A DNA stretch of 64,000 nt from an uncultured Lentisphaerota bacterium. Lineage in GTDB: Bacteria > Verrucomicrobiota > Kiritimatiellia > CAIQIC01. Position 1 is the first letter of the stretch. Each line of letters starts with the position of its first letter. Shown in pieces: positions 23,911 through 33,074 of the stretch. The DNA lies in assembly GCA_903896925.1 (NCBI GenBank), contig CAITZM010000032.1, positions 1 to 64,000 on the forward strand. The letters run 5' to 3'. A model generated the notes under the pieces. That model made no database searches. It saw only the letters and a list, made by a program, of their open reading frames with translations, and was not told the DNA's origin. The position numbers and the translations under genes are program-made.

Positions 23911-25803
23911 ATGCAACAGTACCAACGTAAAAAATGCGGAGCTTGGCTCGTCCTGTTCGCGACGGCGCAAGCCTGTCTCGGGGCCGAACTCCCGGTGTAC
24001 GTGAGCCCGACGGGCGATGACGCCGCGGCGGGGACGCAGGCCGCGCCCTTCCGCTCGGTGCCGCGCGCACAGGAGGCCGCGCGGGCACTGGCCAAGGACA
24101 TGCGCGCCGACGTGGTGGTCCATCTTGCGCCGGGCGTTTACCGGATCGAGCGCGTGCTGGCGTTCACCGAGGCGGATTCCGGACGGAACGGCTGCCGCGT
24201 GATCTACCGCAGCGCCGCCGGGCCGGGCCAGGCACGGCTGCTGGGCAGCAAGGTGCTGACCGGCTGGCAATCTTGCAGCAACGGCATCTGGAAAGTAGAT
24301 CTGCCGCCCAAGACCTTGTTCCACACGCTTTACGAAAACGGGCAGCGCGTCCACAAGGCGCGCTTCCCCGATCTCGAAGTGCATCCCGACATGCCGACGG
24401 CGCTCGGCCGCTATCTGGTCACCGTGACGGGCAGCCCGAAGCAGACCGACAAGACCAAGGAGCGGCAAAAAGGCCCCGGCTGGCTGGAATTCCGGCCTGA
24501 GGATGTGCCGCCCGTCACGACGGTGACGAAGATGCGCATGCAAATATTCGCCGGCGGGAAATGCGATTGGGTCCGCGAGATCCAGCCCGTCGTCGCGATT
24601 GATCCGCAAAGCAACCGGTTAACCACGGCGTCCACGCCCGTCTTCGGCATCGGCACCGGCGCGCGCTTTTTCCTCGAGGACGAACTGGGTTTCCTCAACA
24701 AACCCGGCGAGTTCTTCGTGGATGAAAAAGCGCACACGCTCTACTACATGCCCCTCGGTCAGGGACATCCCGACACGCTGGGCATCGCTTACCCTGCCCT
24801 CAGCCGGCTGATCCAGCTCCAAGGCGCATCGCGGGAGCAGTGCGCCGGGCAGCTCGTCTTCGACGGGCTCGCACTGGAAGAGACCGACTGCGCGCCGCCG
24901 CTCGCGCTCTGGGCCTACGACGGCAAGCGCGATGGCGCGCTCGTCTGGATGAACAACACCGCGCACGTCGAGCTGCGCAATTGCCATCTCAAGAACGGCG
25001 GCCGCAGCGGCGTGATGCTGATCGGGCACAACACGGACAACCTCGTCACCGGCTGCTGGATCGAGCACATGGGCCTCAACGGCGTGAGCCTCTGCAACAA
25101 GTCCCTGGCGCCGGACAAAAAGTCGCCGACCGCCGACCGCTGCGAGAGCAACCGCGTCCACAACACGCACATCAGCCACGTGGGCGAACTGCACACCTAT
25201 GCCGAGTGCGTGACGATCTTCAACGTCAGCCACAACGAGGTGGACCACTGCCAGCTCGACAACTCCGTGCGCTACGCGCTCACCCTGCGCGGCAACACGG
25301 GCGAACAGTACGGCCCGCCGGTCTCGACGCCGTTCCCGCCGACCGCGGGCAATCGCTTCCACCACGTCCGCATCGAGCGCTGCGGGCAGGACGGCGGCGA
25401 CATGGGCGCACTCCACGCCGCGGCGCTGAACAATCCCGGCGGCGGTTGCACCAACACCTTCGAGCAGATCACCATCACCGAAACGCGCGCGATTCCCTCG
25501 GTGAAGGACATCGCGCCGAACGGCATCTTCCTCGACTGGCCGAAGATGGCGATGGACCAGGTTTTCCGCCACGTCCAGATTGTGCGCTCCCAGGGCGCGC
25601 AGTTCCGCAGCCACAAGCCGGAGAACGGCGAGAGCGCCCGGACCGAAAACGTCAGCTGGCAGCCCGGCTTTCGCGAAGAACTGATGGACTACGGGCACAT
25701 CGGCCTGACCGCGGACTTCCCCGCGGCCTATGGCGGTCAGCCGGCCAACCAACGTGTCTCGGAAGTCGTGCCGCCCGGCGCCGCCGCGCTAAGGAGCAGA
25801 TGA
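23911..25803 (+). CDS. Secreted right-handed beta-helix protein (GH141/DUF1565-like)
   Basis: 630 residues from the ATG at 23911, with an excellent GGAGGAAAA ribosome binding site. Signal peptide (about 1-25, WLVLFATAQACLGA). The opening YVSPTGDDAAAGTQAAPF is the usual DUF1565 entry of carbohydrate-related beta-helix proteins. The rest has beta-helix rungs (VELRNCHLKNGGRSGVMLIG, NLVTGCWIEHMGLNGVSL) and a late NGIFLDW. Relatives include GH141-type hydrolases and pectin- or alginate-acting proteins; the catalytic residues are not certain here. It is divergent from the STAS gene. Confidence 0.78.
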   Translation: MQQYQRKKCGAWLVLFATAQACLGAELPVYVSPTGDDAAAGTQAAPFRSVPRAQEAARALAKDMRADVVVHLAPGVYRIERVLAFTEADSGRNGCRVIYRSAAGPGQARLLGSKVLTGWQSCSNGIWKVDLPPKTLFHTLYENGQRVHKARFPDLEVHPDMPTALGRYLVTVTGSPKQTDKTKERQKGPGWLEFRPEDVPPVTTVTKMRMQIFAGGKCDWVREIQPVVAIDPQSNRLTTASTPVFGIGTGARFFLEDELGFLNKPGEFFVDEKAHTLYYMPLGQGHPDTLGIAYPALSRLIQLQGASREQCAGQLVFDGLALEETDCAPPLALWAYDGKRDGALVWMNNTAHVELRNCHLKNGGRSGVMLIGHNTDNLVTGCWIEHMGLNGVSLCNKSLAPDKKSPTADRCESNRVHNTHISHVGELHTYAECVTIFNVSHNEVDHCQLDNSVRYALTLRGNTGEQYGPPVSTPFPPTAGNRFHHVRIERCGQDGGDMGALHAAALNNPGGGCTNTFEQITITETRAIPSVKDIAPNGIFLDWPKMAMDQVFRHVQIVRSQGAQFRSHKPENGESARTENVSWQPGFREELMDYGHIGLTADFPAAYGGQPANQRVSEVVPPGAAALRSR

Positions 25804-26108
25804 GCGCCGGCGCGCCCTACGTTCCCGCCCTCTCCGGCCAGAGCCATGGCGCAAAGAAGCCGCACTTCACCTTCATCGGCGCCGTCCGCCCGCCGCACCA
25901 CTCTCCCGCGCGAAATCTGCCCCGCTAAAAGCTTGCTTTTGCGGAGCGCTGCGTAAAAATTTCGCTCATGACTTTTCAGCGTCAAACTGCGAAAGAAAAG
26001 TGGTGCGCCCTCGGTGGGCTCGCTCAAGCAATTTCTTATTTGATTGTGCTGCCCCGTGGCTCCGGCGCCGCCCAGAAACGACGGAAACCGGGCAGACCCG
26101 CCGGAACC

Positions 26109-26873
26109 ATGGCGCGTCTGATGCTGCTGGCCGTGTGGGGGCTGCTGGGCGTCCCGGCTGCCATGGCCGCCGAAAAAGCGATCGATCACGGTTACACACA
26201 GACGGCGCGGAAATTCGGCTTCTTCCTGAATCAAAAAGTCACCTTCCCCGCGGATATCTCCGGCACGCCCATCGGCACCGAAAAGCTGGAAGGTGAACTC
26301 GACCGGTTTTTTAAGGCCCTCGACCTGTTGACGGTCAATTTCATCAAGACCTCGCGGCTCAATATGGTCCTGGTGGTGGATCATCTGAAGGTCAACGGCA
26401 AAGGTGCGGCCGGCGTGGCCTATGGCAAGGTCATTTATCTGAACACGGGCTTTTCCGCGCACACGGTTTATCATGAATTATTTCATGTGGTGGATGAGGC
26501 GCCGCTGGCGAAATCGTGGGCCAAGCTGAATCCCAAGGATTTTGTCTACAAGGGCAGCGTCTATGTGCCCGCGAACCTCACCGTGCGCAAGAAAACGCAG
26601 GTGGAGAAAAATGATTCCGCGGGCGATATGCCGGTTCATTTTATCTCCAATTACGCCCAATCCAACGAGGTGGAGGACCGCGCGGAAACCTTTGCCGCCA
26701 TGGTGTGCGAGGGCCCCCACTTTCTAAAGCGGTGCGCACGCAGCGAGGTCCTGCAGAAGAAGATGGAATACGTCAAAAAACTGACCGCGAAGCAGTCGCT
26801 CCTCGGCCGCGATTACTGGGATAAACGGTTCAACGAATCTCCGACCGCCGCATCGCCCGGCGCAAGAAATTGA
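26109..26873 (+). CDS. Secreted putative zinc metallopeptidase
   Basis: 254 residues from the ATG at 26109, where a signal peptide begins (LMLLAVWGLLGVPAAMA). The zinc motif HELFH (His122-Glu123-His126) is followed 66 residues later by EDRAETFAAM, where Glu193 could be the third ligand, a gluzincin pattern. The protein is too short and divergent for a named family; similar extracellular peptidases occur in PVC bacteria. The upstream 140 bp (25968-26108) are in frame but AT-richer and look non-coding. Substrate unknown. Confidence 0.7.
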   Translation: MARLMLLAVWGLLGVPAAMAAEKAIDHGYTQTARKFGFFLNQKVTFPADISGTPIGTEKLEGELDRFFKALDLLTVNFIKTSRLNMVLVVDHLKVNGKGAAGVAYGKVIYLNTGFSAHTVYHELFHVVDEAPLAKSWAKLNPKDFVYKGSVYVPANLTVRKKTQVEKNDSAGDMPVHFISNYAQSNEVEDRAETFAAMVCEGPHFLKRCARSEVLQKKMEYVKKLTAKQSLLGRDYWDKRFNESPTAASPGARN

Positions 26874-26919
26874 CCATCGCACCGGACCTGCAACCGGGGT
26901 AGGGGTCCCCCATCATATC

Positions 26920-26965
26920 GCAAGCTTTGGAAAGATCGGGCTTGCAGTTTTCCGGGGCTTGGAAA
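26920..26965. repeat. TTCCAA/TTGGAA repeat upstream of the HZS-alpha/HEAT gene
   Basis: caagctttggaaag, then gttttccggggcttggaaag, ending 15 bp before the ATG at 26980. It shares its two-block structure with the copy translated at 22598-22650. Confidence 0.7.
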
Positions 26966-26979
26966 GACTGTGCGGCACT

Positions 26980-29900
26980 ATGACGATCTCACAAAAGATC
27001 CTGCCCCTGCTCCTGCTCGGCGCGCTCTGCTGCGGCGTGCGGGCTGCCGATCTGGAGGGCGCGCAGTGGATCTGGTTCACCGCCGACCCGAAAATCGCGC
27101 TGCAACATTTCCCCGAAGGCTCGGTCTATTTCCGCGCGACGCTCACGCTCCCGGACAAGGCAAACGTCAAGGCGGCGGAAATCGTCCTGACAGCCGACAA
27201 CCTCTTCGTGCTGTCCGTCAACGGGAAAGCGGTTGGCGAAAGCAGCAATCCGAACGCGTGGAACGCTCCGCTGCATTTCGACGTCGCGAAGCTGCTGGTG
27301 CCGGGCCGCAACGTGCTCGCCATCGAGGCGGTCAACACCGTGCCCGGCGCGGCCGGTTTTATCGCCAAGCTCTCCGTGCAACTGGCCGATGGCCGCAAGG
27401 TTGCTTTCGGCAGTGACGGCACCTGGCGTGCGAACGATACGGCCGATCTGAACTGGCAACAGCCGCCCTTCGACGATGCCACCTGGGGCCACGCCCGCGT
27501 GCTCGGCCCGCTCGGCATGGGGCCGTGGGGGCGGCTCGCCGCCGCCGCGCGGCCCGCGCCCGCGGAAAGCGCCGGTGCGACGGAGGTCGCGGCCACCAAG
27601 GAGTTTGTCTGGCCGGAGGCGGTCGCGTTCGTCGGCGAGGACTGCAGCCTGTACCGTCCGCGCGGCGGGACGGGCACGAGCCAGGACAGCCTCGGCGTCA
27701 CCATCTTCAACCCGCGCGACTCGCGCGCTTTCCCGGAGCACGACCTGCCTGCGCCCATGAAGGTCGGGCACAAGCTGCTGGTGCTGCGCCCGGCGCGGCC
27801 CGGCGTGCAGCCGCAGGTGCTGCTCGACGCCGGCAAGGGCGCGCTCGGCTCGCCGAGCGTCTCGTTCGACGGCCGGTGGCTCTACGTCTCGATGGCGCGT
27901 GAGGGCGAGGGCTTCTTCCACATCTACCGCCTGCGCAGCGACGGCTCGCACGTGCAGCGGCTGACCGACGGGCCGTTCCACGACATCGATCCGGCGGAAC
28001 TGCCCGACGGCCGCATCGTGTTCACGTCCACGCGCATCGGCACGTTCGAGGAATATCACAGCCCGCCGTCGCGCGCGCTGTTCACGATGACCGCCGAGGG
28101 GCGCGACCTCCGGCCGCTGACGCACACGTTCATCTTCGACAACGAGCCCGAGGTGCTCGCCGACGGCCGCATCCTCTTCATCCGCTCCGACAACTTCTTC
28201 GACCGCGGCAAGGTCGAGACGATGCTGCACGCGATCCATCCCGACGGCACCGAGGGCTACACCGAGTTCGCCCTGGAGAACGGCCCGGAATACGGCGGAC
28301 GCCTGCGCGCCTTCAACTGCGGCAGCCCGGCGCCGCTGCCGGACGGACGCGTCGCGTTTCTCACCGGCGGTGATATCGCGATCGGCCGGCCCGGCGCGGC
28401 GGCGCACGATATCCAGCATCTGCGCGTCGCTGCGGGCGATGTGGCCGCGCTGCCCGATGGCCGCCTGCTCTGCACCGTCGCGCGCGTCAGCTCCTATTTG
28501 AAGACGGTGAAGAAAAAGCAGCGCGCCGTGCAGTCCTTCAGCTACGAAAAGATCGGCATCGTGGACCCGCGCGCGGGCCACGACCGCGTGACGTTGCTGT
28601 TTGATTCACCGGACGCGCCCCTGCACTCACCGGTCTTCCTCGGCGCCCGCCCGCGCCCGCCGCTGCTGCCGCCGAAGGTCGATGCGCGCAAGACCGAGGA
28701 CCAACGCGCCACGGGCATCCTGTTCTGCCAGAACGCGCGCTTCACCAAGAACACCACCGCCGGCTGGCCGCAGGTCCGCGCCATCCGCGTGCTCGCGGGC
28801 CGGGGCCTGACTCTGCGCTCGTCGCACTCCTACATCGTCCACGCCGGCAGCGACGTGGCGGAACTCGGCACCGTCCCGCTGGCGCCCGACGGCTCCTTCG
28901 CCGTCGAGGTGCCGGCCGACACCGCCATCGCGTTCCAGGCTGTGGATGCCGAGGGCCGCTCAGAATTGAACGAGATGTCGTGGATCTATGTGCGCCCCGG
29001 CGAGAAGCGCGGCTGTGTCGGCTGCCACCAGCCGCGCCAGTCCACGCCGCCCACCGCGCCCGCGCCGATGCGCGCGATGCGGACGCCGCCGCTCAAGCTG
29101 ACCGAGGCGGCCACCTCGCACCGCTTCCGCGGCAACAATGCCGCCGTCACCGGCCTGATGGAACTACAGTTTGACCGCTACCGCGAAGTCGCCAGCCTGA
29201 ACCGTCACGGCGACCTTGCCGATCCGCTCGCGACCGGCGCGCAGGAAATCGCCGCGTTGATCGCCCTAGTGCGCAATGGCAGCGCCGCCGGGAAAATCAC
29301 CGCCGCCCAGCGGCTGGCGATCTTCCGCGACCAGTCCGCCGCGCCGGCGCTGGCGGAAGGCTTGAAAAATGAACAGCGCGAAGTACGCGTCGCCATGGCG
29401 TTCGCCCTCGCCGCGTGCGGCACGCGCGCGTCCGTGCCGCCGCTGCTTGTCGCGTTCGAAGACGCCGATCCGCTGGTCGCCGGTGCCGTGGGCATCGCAC
29501 TGGAAAACCTGACCGGTCACAGGGCGGAAGCGAACCCGGCTTCGCTTGCAGGCTACGCCGGGGCAAGCATCGAACATCGAAGTGAAGATGCCGCCATCTG
29601 GCGCGAGTGGTTCAAAACGAACTCGTGGGACAACATTGAGCGGGAACTTGTGGGCCGTCTGGATAGTGGCGACCGGGACGTGGTGCGGCGCGCGGCGGTC
29701 GCGTTCGGGCACATCGGCGGCGACGCCGCGCGGGCGGCGCTGCGCAGCTATGTGGCGCGCGAGCGCAACACCAACCCGCTGCCCGGGTGGCGCAAGACGC
29801 ACCAGGGCGACGGCACGCGTTTCAACTCGTTGGACGCGGTGAACCCGCGCACCCTGCAGGCGGCGACGCGCGCGCTGGGGCATTTGCACGACACCGACGC

Positions 29901-30960
29901 CGTGCCGCTGCTGGCCGAAACGCTCCGGCAGCACAGCCAGACGGCGACCGGCAACCTGTTCCTTGCCGAGGCCGCCGCCGAGGCGCTCGGTCTGATTCCC
30001 TCGCCGGAGGCGGAGACTGCGCTCATCGGCGCCTTCGCCGCACTCGGCGACTATCCCCACTACACGAGCTGGTACGGCGACCACGGCGCGCTGATGGCCT
30101 GCCACTCCTCGCCGGTGCACTATCTTATCGCCGAGGCGCTCGACGCGCGCGGCTCGACCCGGGCCGCGGCGCTCGTGCCGCGGCTGGTCGAGTCGGTGCC
30201 GACGGACTTCGATCGTGCGCTGATGCCGGGCAACGACGACTACGAGACGATCATCGGCCGCGTCATCCGCCGCAACGACCCCGGCGCGGCGGTCGTGGAG
30301 ACGTGCCTCGCCACGCTCGGCGCGACGAACGCCGCGCCGGACCCGGTCATTTCCGCCGCGCTCGCGAAAACGCACGGCGCCTGGGGCGGCAAGCCGGGGC
30401 CGGAAATACGCGCGGCGCAAATCCTCTCGCTCGTGTGCCGCGACCGCGTGCTCGCGCCACGCTTGCGCGAGGTGTTCACGCGCTACCAGTCGCAAACCAA
30501 CAGCATCCAGCGCGTCTTCGATCACGGCATCCCGGTGGTGCAGACGCTGCCGCTGAAAAACTGGGTCTGCTTCTTCGTCGCGCGCACGCTCGGCCATCTG
30601 GGCGACGCCGCCTCGGCGGATTTTCTGGTCGCCGCGCTGGAGCAGTCGCCGCCGGAGGCCGCCGATGGCGTGCCCGATCCGCTGGGGCCGGGCGTGCTGT
30701 TCCTGCATAACGACCTGACGCCGTGCTGGCGCGCGGAACTCGCGTGGGCGCTCGGCCGCATCGGCGACCGCCGCGCCGCCCCGGTGTTGCTCAAGGTTGT
30801 CGGCGACCTGCGCAACGCGCCCGACACGCGCCACGCCGCCGCGGTCGCGCTCGCGTGCCTCGGTGATGGCGCCAGCGATGAAGCCTGCCGCAAGCTGGCC
30901 GCCGGCTACCCCGACATCGCCACGCGCCGCGTGCTGCTGGGCGGCGCGAGCGACCGATGA
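26980..30960 (+). CDS. Large secreted HZS-alpha-like protein with haem motif and HEAT repeats
   Basis: 1326 residues. Signal peptide (KILPLLLLGALCCGVRA), then a jelly-roll domain (about 25-175) like the accessory domain of alpha-rhamnosidases (LTADNLFVLSVNGKAVG). Residues 230-590 are PD40/beta-propeller-like (SPSVSFDGRWLYVSM, ELPDGRIVFTST). The hydrazine-synthase-alpha-like domain follows (ATGILFCQNARFT, AIRVLAGRG) and ends in one haem c motif, CVGCH (679-683). Residues about 770-1326 are HEAT repeats (AAVAFGHIGGDAARAAL, ELAWALGRIGDRRAAPVLL). True hydrazine synthesis is very unlikely: the second haem and the anammox partners are absent. It is probably a periplasmic redox or binding protein. 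No obvious ribosome binding site; near-leaderless. Confidence 0.82.
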   Translation: MTISQKILPLLLLGALCCGVRAADLEGAQWIWFTADPKIALQHFPEGSVYFRATLTLPDKANVKAAEIVLTADNLFVLSVNGKAVGESSNPNAWNAPLHFDVAKLLVPGRNVLAIEAVNTVPGAAGFIAKLSVQLADGRKVAFGSDGTWRANDTADLNWQQPPFDDATWGHARVLGPLGMGPWGRLAAAARPAPAESAGATEVAATKEFVWPEAVAFVGEDCSLYRPRGGTGTSQDSLGVTIFNPRDSRAFPEHDLPAPMKVGHKLLVLRPARPGVQPQVLLDAGKGALGSPSVSFDGRWLYVSMAREGEGFFHIYRLRSDGSHVQRLTDGPFHDIDPAELPDGRIVFTSTRIGTFEEYHSPPSRALFTMTAEGRDLRPLTHTFIFDNEPEVLADGRILFIRSDNFFDRGKVETMLHAIHPDGTEGYTEFALENGPEYGGRLRAFNCGSPAPLPDGRVAFLTGGDIAIGRPGAAAHDIQHLRVAAGDVAALPDGRLLCTVARVSSYLKTVKKKQRAVQSFSYEKIGIVDPRAGHDRVTLLFDSPDAPLHSPVFLGARPRPPLLPPKVDARKTEDQRATGILFCQNARFTKNTTAGWPQVRAIRVLAGRGLTLRSSHSYIVHAGSDVAELGTVPLAPDGSFAVEVPADTAIAFQAVDAEGRSELNEMSWIYVRPGEKRGCVGCHQPRQSTPPTAPAPMRAMRTPPLKLTEAATSHRFRGNNAAVTGLMELQFDRYREVASLNRHGDLADPLATGAQEIAALIALVRNGSAAGKITAAQRLAIFRDQSAAPALAEGLKNEQREVRVAMAFALAACGTRASVPPLLVAFEDADPLVAGAVGIALENLTGHRAEANPASLAGYAGASIEHRSEDAAIWREWFKTNSWDNIERELVGRLDSGDRDVVRRAAVAFGHIGGDAARAALRSYVARERNTNPLPGWRKTHQGDGTRFNSLDAVNPRTLQAATRALGHLHDTDAVPLLAETLRQHSQTATGNLFLAEAAAEALGLIPSPEAETALIGAFAALGDYPHYTSWYGDHGALMACHSSPVHYLIAEALDARGSTRAAALVPRLVESVPTDFDRALMPGNDDYETIIGRVIRRNDPGAAVVETCLATLGATNAAPDPVISAALAKTHGAWGGKPGPEIRAAQILSLVCRDRVLAPRLREVFTRYQSQTNSIQRVFDHGIPVVQTLPLKNWVCFFVARTLGHLGDAASADFLVAALEQSPPEAADGVPDPLGPGVLFLHNDLTPCWRAELAWALGRIGDRRAAPVLLKVVGDLRNAPDTRHAAAVALACLGDGASDEACRKLAAGYPDIATRRVLLGGASDR

Positions 30961-31079
30961 TCTGACGGATCCGCCGGATCAGGCCGGTCCGCCACGCCTG
31001 CTGGAAATCAGATTGCCTCTGCGCGGGCGAAGGGCTACAAGGTGCCCTGTGTGAAAACCAACCGGCAGGAGACCTGAAA

Positions 31080-32369
31080 ATGCAAATGCAGACGACGCCC
31101 TCCACGCGACGCATATTCCTCAAAACCTCGGCGCTGGCCGTCGGCGGCCTGGCCGCGGGCTGCGCGACGCCAGCGGCCCGTCCGCTGACCGCCGCGGAGC
31201 GCACGCGCTCGATCGGCGCGAACGAGCGCATCCGCATCGGCCAGATCGGCTGCGGCAGCCGCGGCGTCGGCGCGCACATGGCGGGCATCCATCCGCACGC
31301 GCAGGCGCAGAACGTCGAGTACGTCGCGGTCTGCGACCCGTGGCGCGTGGCGCGCGAGACGGCCAACGCGAAGGTCAAGGAGTGGTTCGGCCACGACGCG
31401 CAGCAGTTCGTCTCCTACCGTGACCTGCTCGCCGCCAAGGACATCGATGCGGTGATGATCGCCTCGTGCGACTTCCAACACACGACACACCTTGAGGCTG
31501 CGGCCAAGGCGGGCAAGCATATCTACGTGGAGAAGCCGATGGCGACGGACTTCCCGCGACTCGTGCGCGCGGTGGACGCGGTCAAGGCCGCCGGCACCGT
31601 GGTGCAGGTGGGCACGCAGCTGCGCAGCCTGCCGAGTGTCAACGGTGCGCGCTCCCTCTATAAAACGGGCATCTTCGGCCAGCTCTCCCGCGTCGAGGAA
31701 TGCCGCAACAACGACCAGCCCTACTGGTATCACTACCTCAAGGACGTGAAGGAAGCGGACGTGGATTGGAAGGAATTCCTGATGGACCGCCCGCTGCGGC
31801 CGTTCAGCTCCGACGCCTATTCGGGCTGGTACGGCTACTACGAATTTTCGCGCGGGCCGATCCCCGGCTTCGGCAGCCACTTCATCGACATGCTGCACTT
31901 TATCACCGGCGCCAAGTTCCCGGCGTCGTGCGTCTGCCTCGGCGGCACCTACACCTGGAAGGACGAGCACCAGTTCACCGCGCCCGACTGCATCCAGGCG
32001 ACGTGGCTCTATCCCGAGGGCTTCCTCGTCAGCAGTTCGAACAACCTCGGCAACCAGCACGGCAGCGTGCGCCGCTTTTATGGCGACAAGGGCGTGCTCA
32101 AGCTCGACAACTGGAGTGCGCCGACCTTCAGTGCCGAGGGCGGTCCGCGGCGGGACGGTGCGATCCGCGGCATCAAGCCCGTCCCGGAAGTCGCGTGCCC
32201 CGACCACTTCCTGAACTGGCTCCAGTGCATGCGCAGCGGCGAAACGCCCAACGCGTCCATCGACGCCGGCTTCCAGCACGCCACCGCCGTCATCATGGCG
32301 ATGATGTCCTACGAGAGCGGCCGGAAGACGCTGTATGACCAGGCGAAGCGGGAAATCCGGATGGCGTGA
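31080..32369 (+). CDS. TAT-exported Gfo/Idh/MocA oxidoreductase
   Basis: 429 residues with an AGGAGA ribosome binding site. The N-terminus carries a twin-arginine signal (STRRIFLKTSALAVGG) ending in a lipobox-like AAGC. Then the Rossmann motif IGQIGCGSRGVG, the family motif EKPM, and the C-terminal alpha/beta domain (GFGSHFIDMLHFITG). Members use tightly bound NAD(P) to oxidise or reduce sugars and glycosides; the exported type common in PVC bacteria and Bacteroidetes is linked to C3-keto-sugar chemistry. First gene of a five-gene same-strand group (31080-36719) whose other members fit the same idea. Confidence 0.9.
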   Translation: MQMQTTPSTRRIFLKTSALAVGGLAAGCATPAARPLTAAERTRSIGANERIRIGQIGCGSRGVGAHMAGIHPHAQAQNVEYVAVCDPWRVARETANAKVKEWFGHDAQQFVSYRDLLAAKDIDAVMIASCDFQHTTHLEAAAKAGKHIYVEKPMATDFPRLVRAVDAVKAAGTVVQVGTQLRSLPSVNGARSLYKTGIFGQLSRVEECRNNDQPYWYHYLKDVKEADVDWKEFLMDRPLRPFSSDAYSGWYGYYEFSRGPIPGFGSHFIDMLHFITGAKFPASCVCLGGTYTWKDEHQFTAPDCIQATWLYPEGFLVSSSNNLGNQHGSVRRFYGDKGVLKLDNWSAPTFSAEGGPRRDGAIRGIKPVPEVACPDHFLNWLQCMRSGETPNASIDAGFQHATAVIMAMMSYESGRKTLYDQAKREIRMA

Positions 32370-32462
32370 GGCGGAGGTCCGACGACTGGCAGCGGCCCTC
32401 GCGTTGAAACTAGAACGTTGACATTACGCCGCGCAAAAACCAGTTTTCGACCGGAGAGGATT

Positions 32463-33047
32463 ATGCAAACGAACTTGAACCGGCGGAAATTTATCGGCGG
32501 CCTGGCGCTGGCGGCGGCCGGTGGCGTCGCCTCGGGCGTCGGTGGGGCCAAGCTGGTGGGCCGGCTGGGGCGCGCGCCGGAAGGGGCGTGGCGGGTGTTC
32601 ACACCCGACGAGGCCCGGCTGGTGGAGGCGGTCGCGGAGCAGATCATCCCGGCGGATCGCGATCCCGGCGCGCGCGAGGCCGGCGTGATCTATTACATCG
32701 ATCGCCAGCTCGCGGGGCCGCACAAGCGGTTTGCCGCGAAGTATCGCGCGGGGCTGGTCTGCCTGGTGCAAACCAGCCAGGCGGTTTTCGGCAAGCCCTT
32801 CGAGGCGCTGGACTGGGCCGACCAGACCCGGTTGCTGCAGACTCTGGAGGCGAACAAAGCACCGAAAAACATCTGGACGAAGCCGTCGGCGTCCGAGTTT
32901 TTCGGCCTGGTCCGCGACCACGTCATGCAAGGTTTCTACGGCAGTCCGCAGCATGGCGGGAACCGCCATTATGCGAGTTACAAGATGCTGGGCCTGGAAT
33001 ATCCGCGGGTCATCGGTCAGAACCGGTATCCGGCACAGACGGGCTGA
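32463..33047 (+). CDS. Gluconate 2-dehydrogenase subunit 3 family protein (TAT signal)
   Basis: 194 residues from the ATG at 32463 (GGAGAGG ribosome binding site). Twin-arginine leader NRRKFIGGLALAAAGG. The body has the family pattern: FTPDEARLVEAVAEQIIPAD near the start, then DRQLAGPHKRF and a late YGSPQHGGNRHY. This small subunit is needed for export and assembly of a GMC-type flavoprotein dehydrogenase. The GMC gene follows 27 bp downstream, so the subunit pair is complete. Confidence 0.92.
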   Translation: MQTNLNRRKFIGGLALAAAGGVASGVGGAKLVGRLGRAPEGAWRVFTPDEARLVEAVAEQIIPADRDPGAREAGVIYYIDRQLAGPHKRFAAKYRAGLVCLVQTSQAVFGKPFEALDWADQTRLLQTLEANKAPKNIWTKPSASEFFGLVRDHVMQGFYGSPQHGGNRHYASYKMLGLEYPRVIGQNRYPAQTG

Positions 33048-33074
33048 ACCGGGACCGGCGAAAGGTGGCAGGCG

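Noticed and set aside
25926-26108. Coding extension or relic upstream of the metallopeptidase
   Set aside because: The frame is open from 25968 but the first 47 residues are not signal-like and the region is AT-richer. A remnant of another element is possible but cannot be identified.
26989-30834. Two minus-strand open frames of over 500 codons
   Set aside because: Antisense to the HZS-alpha/HEAT gene, without ribosome binding sites or domains.
26980-30960. Hydrazine synthase and anammox metabolism
   Set aside because: Only one haem motif, no beta/gamma subunit genes, and HEAT and carbohydrate-binding-like domains are present; the domain name alone does not imply the activity.
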